A stretch of 7,761 nucleotides of DNA. It comes from Thermoleophilaceae bacterium (GTDB taxonomy: Bacteria; Actinomycetota; Thermoleophilia; Solirubrobacterales; Thermoleophilaceae). Location of the stretch: NCBI GenBank assembly GCA_013813135.1, contig JACCSF010000024.1, positions 1-7,761 of the forward strand, written 5' to 3'. The position numbers and the translations under genes were made by a program. Positions 5,440 through 7,761 of the stretch are shown in pieces. How positions within the stretch are numbered: the stretch's first letter is position 1; each line of letters starts with the position of its first letter. The notes below the pieces were generated by a model that saw only the letters and a program-made list of their open reading frames with translations, was not told the DNA's origin and made no database searches.

Positions 5440-5843
5440 TTCCGCAGATCTCTACCTGCGACCAACCGCGCACCTGAAGCTGGCCGAGCAGCCCGCCCCC
5501 GAGCGCTTCCGCTCGCGCCGAGAATGAGCCAATCGCGACCAGGGTGTCGCCGGAAGCTGCACCCCACCCGCGGCCGGGCCGGGACCGAGCGGACGTCGCG
5601 GCTCGCGCACCCCAGCGCCAGGATCGGCGTCCCCCGGCTCCCCGGCGAGTTGCACACAGCCTTGTGCGCCCGCAGCCGAACCCTCCACCAAGTCCCGTCA
5701 GGGGTGTGGCTGAAGTACAGCCCGTGCCCGCGCAAGGCGACGTGCCCGACCACGTGGCCGCGCGAATAGCGGCGCACGCCGACCGCGTTTGCAAGCACTA
5801 CACCGAGCGCGAAAGCACCCGCCAGCGCCAGCCATACGGTCAT
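5436..5843 (-). CDS. Small membrane-anchored protein of unknown function
   Basis: The 135-residue product opens with MTVWLALAGAFALGVVLANAV, a clean membrane or signal-anchor segment (2-21). A compact stretch follows that includes YSRGHVVGHVALRGHGLYF and HTPDGTWWRVRLRAHKAVC. The C-terminal part from about residue 70 is Arg-, Gly- and Cys-rich and looks less like a conserved domain. I do not recognise the family. Support for a real gene comes from a well-spaced promoter ending 6 nt before this ATG and from ordinary codon choice in the first half. Its TAG overlaps the TAG of the convergent 18-codon fragment. A longer start at 5882 would add 13 residues but lies upstream of the promoter. Confidence 0.6.
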   Translation of the reverse strand: MTVWLALAGAFALGVVLANAVGVRRYSRGHVVGHVALRGHGLYFSHTPDGTWWRVRLRAHKAVCNSPGSRGTPILALGCASRDVRSVPARPRVGCSFRRHPGRDWLILGASGSARGRAARPASGARLVAGRDLRN

Positions 5844-5849
5844 CGGGTC

Positions 5850-5878
5850 AGTATGCGGCCGAGGCGACGCCGGGACAA
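5850..5878 (-). promoter_or_regulatory. Leaderless promoter of the small membrane protein gene
   Basis: On the minus strand TTGTCC (5878-5873) and CATACT (5855-5850) are separated by exactly 17 bp. The -10 is followed 6 nt later by the ATG at 5843, so transcription should begin at or next to the start codon. No ribosome site is present, in agreement with leaderless translation. Confidence 0.6.
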
Positions 5879-5927
5879 CCACCCAGACTCATGGCGCCAG
5901 GCCGACCGTGCGGGGACCGAGCCGCCG

Positions 5928-6314
5928 TCACTCTTCGGTGAGTCCGGCGGCCTTGAGCGCGACTTCGCGGGCTAGGTAGTCCTCGATGCGCCTGATCCGG
6001 TTGTCCTCAATCGTGAAGACGTTGTAGATCTCGCTGCCGAGGTGGATCCCGTCGATGTCTCCCAGATCGGGCGAGTGAACGCCGAGAACCACCGTAGCGT
6101 CGGTTCCCAGGAGCTCAAGCGAGTCGATCTCTTGGGCCGCGTCGTATCCGGACATGAACGTGGCGACGACCTCTTCGGGTCCGTGTCAGACGAGTTCCGC
6201 CCGGATGCCTTGCCAGACAACGTCGGGGTGCAACGCCGCCGTCATCGCGGCGGCGTCCCGGCGGCGCAGGGCGTCGAACCATGCCCAGAGGAATTCGATG
6301 TTGTGACGCTTCAT
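5928..6314 (-). pseudogene. SnoaL/NTF2-like family gene interrupted by an in-frame TGA
   Basis: Read through, the frame codes 128 residues from ATG 6314 to TGA 5928, a normal length for SnoaL-like (NTF2-fold) proteins. The N-terminus has FLWAWFDALRRRDAAAM and LHPDVVWQG; the C-terminal half has GPEEVVATF, DATVVLGVHS and VFTIEDNRIRRIEDYL, all typical of the family. Codon 43 (minus strand, 6188-6186) is TGA between GIRAELV and HGPEEVV. Relatives often carry a cysteine here, as I recall, so TGC or TGT to TGA is the likely change. Homology is unbroken on both sides and the upstream Shine-Dalgarno is strong, so the event is recent or a sequencing error. Restart at ATG 6155 would give 75 residues only, without the N-terminal helix. 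Catalytic role unknown. Confidence 0.82.
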
Positions 6315-6322
6315 GTGCGGGT

Positions 6323-6330
6323 CCTCCCTT
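6323..6330 (-). promoter_or_regulatory. Strong ribosome binding site of the SnoaL-like gene
   Basis: On the minus strand AAGGGAGG ends 8 nt before ATG 6314. It supports that start and shows the interrupted gene was built for efficient translation. Confidence 0.75.
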
Positions 6331-6355
6331 TGCGGTTGCTCCTTCAGCGGCGAAA

Positions 6356-6390
6356 CTCGGCTGGGGCGGCGCTCGCGCGCCGCCGCCGAG
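6356..6390. other. Large GC hairpin in the leader of the SnoaL-like gene
   Basis: Outer arms CTCGGC (6356-6361) and GCCGAG (6385-6390) enclose inner arms GGCGGCGC (6365-6372) and GCGCCGCC (6377-6384) with a TCGC loop and a three-base bulge TGG. This gives 14 G/C-rich pairs. In the minus-strand transcript it falls between the candidate promoter and the ribosome site. No T-run follows in either direction beyond TTT on the minus strand, so an intrinsic terminator is not clear; a leader attenuator or mRNA-stabilising structure is possible. Confidence 0.5.
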
Positions 6391-6445
6391 ACGGACGCTT
6401 GTCCGGGAGGGGATGGCGCTCTAGCGTCAACCAGGCACGTCCGTG

Positions 6446-6474
6446 ATCGTAGAGACGCGGCCGAGGGCTCGCAA
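6446..6474 (-). promoter_or_regulatory. Candidate promoter of the SnoaL-like gene
   Basis: On the minus strand TTGCGA (6474-6469) and TACGAT (6451-6446) are separated by 17 bp. Transcription from here would give a leader of roughly 125 nt that includes the GC hairpin. The -35 begins 5 bp past the end of the upstream ADP-ribosylglycohydrolase gene. Confidence 0.45.
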
Positions 6475-6478
6475 CAGG

Positions 6479-7392
6479 TCAGTCGCTGTCAGAGGCCGCT
6501 TCGGCGAGCGAAATGGCGAGGCGTTCGACGTGGGTCCGTCCGTGCTGTCCATCCTCGGGGGCGGCGTACCAGCGCGCGGGGATGCTGCTCGCGCCGAACC
6601 GGGCGCCGGCGATGGCGCCGGCCATTGCCGCGACGGTGTCGGTGTCCCCTCCGCAGCGCACGGCGACCGTCACCGCCTGCTCGAAGCTCTGTGCATGGCT
6701 GCCGACCACGACCGCGACCGGGACCGAAGCTGTTGCGGTGTGCGCCACGCGCCGGTCTGGGCCCCCCAACTTGCACGGGTCCAAACGCGTGCCGGCAAGG
6801 TCCTCGAGGCGACGGCGCAGAGAATCGACCGACGCCGCAGCGTGCGCAGCGGCGAGGGGGTCGTGCCCCGCCAGGGCCGCCGCCACCGCCGCCGCCTGCA
6901 CGACCGCCCCGTAGGCACCCTCCGGGTGGGCGTGCGTGAGCAGCGCGCTCCGCAGCGCCTCGGTTATCACTCGGGCCTCGTCGCGAAAGAAGCGCACCGC
7001 GACGGGCGCAACACGCATCGCTGCGCCGTTGCTCGGCGACCCCTCGCCGTCGAGCACGCGACCGGCCGCCTCGGACAGCGGCACGCCTGCCTCCCACAGC
7101 GAGAGGACGGTCTTCGTGCCCGACCCATATCCCCGACGCTCGTCGTAGCGCGCGAGGAACGCTCCCGCCAGGTCCTGCTCTTCGACACGACCGCAGCGCA
7201 GCAGCGACTCGGCCAGCCCGATCATCATCTGTGTGTCGTCGGTGTAGCTGCCCGCCGGGGCGCGACCCTCGCGCATCTCCAGGCGCTGGGCACCATCTGC
7301 CCGGCCTGCCCTTCATACGGCATCCCGAGCGCATCGCCGACGAACGCCCCAAGCAACGCGCCTACGGCCGAATCGCGGATGTCCCGCGGCAT
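6479..7392 (-). pseudogene. ADP-ribosylglycohydrolase (DraG family) with one frameshift
   Basis: With one base restored near 7288-7293 the gene codes about 304 residues, the usual length of the family, which removes ADP-ribose from proteins or nucleic acids using two Mg2+ ions. Frame 1 gives the N-terminus RDSAVGALLGAFVGDALGMP plus YEGQ. Frame 2 resumes with QRLEMREGRAPAGSYTDDTQ, which holds the metal-binding TDDT, then NGAAMRVAPVA, THAHPEGAYGAV and the second metal motif CGGDTDTVAAMAGAIAG near the C-terminus. All core motifs are intact, so only the shift damages it. Restoring one base turns the junction into QMVAQRLEM, which reads naturally. Start ATG 7392 is chosen; GTG 7398 (AGGTGG 5 nt before it) and GTG 7407 are alternatives. 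No DraT-like partner is in view. Sequencing error and true mutation cannot be separated here. Confidence 0.82.
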
Positions 7393-7409
7393 AGTCACGG
7401 CAGCCACCT

Positions 7410-7654
7410 ATGTTGACTCGCGCCGTGCCTCGTCGCGAACCCCCTGAGAGCCCTCCTCCCGCCTCCTGGCCGGTCGTCTCCATCGCCCGCAACGGCGCGA
7501 GCCCGTCTACGAGGCCGGCTGGCGGCATCGGCTCCCAGACGGCCGGCTGCGGACGATGAAACGCCGGCTCGGGCCGGCCTGGCTCGAGCGCGACGCGACC
7601 GGTGCGCTTCGCCGCAGGCGCGGGCGCCCTAAGCCCGGCCCCCCTCTCGCATAG
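7410..7654 (+). pseudogene. N-terminal remnant of a tyrosine recombinase (integrase)-like gene, frameshifted
   Basis: From ATG 7410 one frame ends in VVSIARNGASP and the next frame, from 7505, continues VYEAGWRHRLPDGRLRTMKR, then RRLGPAWLERDATGALRRRR and stops at TAG 7652-7654. Joined by one missing base at 7504/7505 this reads like the arm-binding N-terminal domain of actinobacterial phage-type integrases (a three-strand sheet with ...VYEARWR...DGR..KRRLGPAWLE). The SAM-like core and the catalytic R...HxxR...Y domain are absent; after 7654 no matching frame is found. It begins divergently, 17 bp from the DraG-like start. Assignment rests on motif memory, so it is moderate. Confidence 0.48.
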
Positions 7655-7761
7655 CGTTGGGCTAACGCAGCGAAGGTGAGCCGGCTGGATCAGCGACGGA
7701 CCGCCGGCGTCCAGCCGGTCGCCCGCCGTTGGCCTCCAGCCATTCCCGGATCGTCTTCGAA
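7655..7761. other. No secure gene at the right edge
   Basis: About 107 bases follow the integrase-like remnant. A short inverted repeat, GCGTT and AACGC around a five-base loop (7654-7668), overlaps the remnant's stop. On the minus strand an open frame enters from the edge (7760 to TAG at 7662) and gives 32 residues beginning SKTIREWLEANGG, which could be the tail of a DNA-binding protein but is too short to assign. Confidence 0.4.

Noticed and set aside
6186..6260. Selenocysteine insertion at the SnoaL-like TGA
   Set aside because: No convincing bacterial SECIS stem-loop follows the TGA; only a 4-bp stem is visible. Nonsense mutation or sequencing error is simpler.
6356..6390. Intrinsic terminator at the GC hairpin
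   Set aside because: There is no T-tract on either side and it lies within the leader of a gene with a strong ribosome site, so it is listed as a hairpin only.
6443..7447. Long open frame on the + strand opposite the DraG-like gene
   Set aside because: It mirrors the G/C-biased codons of the real gene; its Arg/Ala/Gly-rich product has no domain, while the minus strand holds the full set of ADP-ribosylglycohydrolase motifs.
7500..7640. Clustered GCCGGC/GGCCGG palindromes as an attachment site or repeat array
   Set aside because: Copies are short, irregularly spaced and common in high-GC DNA; no flanking direct repeat was found.
7662..7760. Minus-strand edge frame starting SKTIREWLEANGG
   Set aside because: At 32 residues it is too short to assign. 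A loose resemblance to the C-terminal DNA-binding segment of Lsr2-like proteins was considered but cannot be supported.

Overview
The window reads as high-GC actinobacterial DNA. Codons are strongly G/C-biased at third positions, several genes appear leaderless or nearly so, and the protein styles resemble Thermoleophilia/Solirubrobacterales (the taxon is an inference from style and recalled homologues, not a search). No rRNA, tRNA, CRISPR array or complete mobile element was seen.

Left part (1-3270) is a phosphate-starvation (Pho) locus. It starts with the truncated 3' end of a second pstS-like gene on the + strand. This meets, tail to tail, a complete phosphate-binding lipoprotein gene pstS on the - strand. 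Upstream of pstS lie a receiver-less OmpR/PhoB-type winged-helix regulator (-) and, divergent from it, a full OmpR/PhoB-type response regulator (+). That regulator converges on a PHP-family phosphatase of the CpsB/YwqE type (-). The most striking non-coding signal is three arrays, each of four units with an exact 11-bp period (1121-1159, 1531-1569, 3232-3270). All have the core YGTNRN, in one orientation, and each lies just upstream of a - strand gene (pstS, the receiver-less regulator, the phosphatase). They look like PhoB/PhoP boxes and would make this an autoregulated phosphate regulon.

Middle part (3321-5440) is a + strand operon of membrane proteins: a membrane-anchored cupredoxin-like protein without a copper cysteine, a ~10-TM protein of unproven function (4-bp GTGA overlap) and a 55-residue single-TM protein. 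It ends in an 18-codon ORF that looks like the severed start of another gene.

Right part (5436-7761) carries a small membrane-anchored protein with a clear leaderless promoter, followed by three damaged genes. These are a SnoaL/NTF2-like gene with an in-frame TGA at codon 43, an ADP-ribosylglycohydrolase (DraG family) with one frameshift, and the N-terminal piece of a tyrosine-recombinase-like gene, also frameshifted. Either this end is decaying accessory DNA beside an integrase remnant, or the sequence has errors here. Raw reads would decide.
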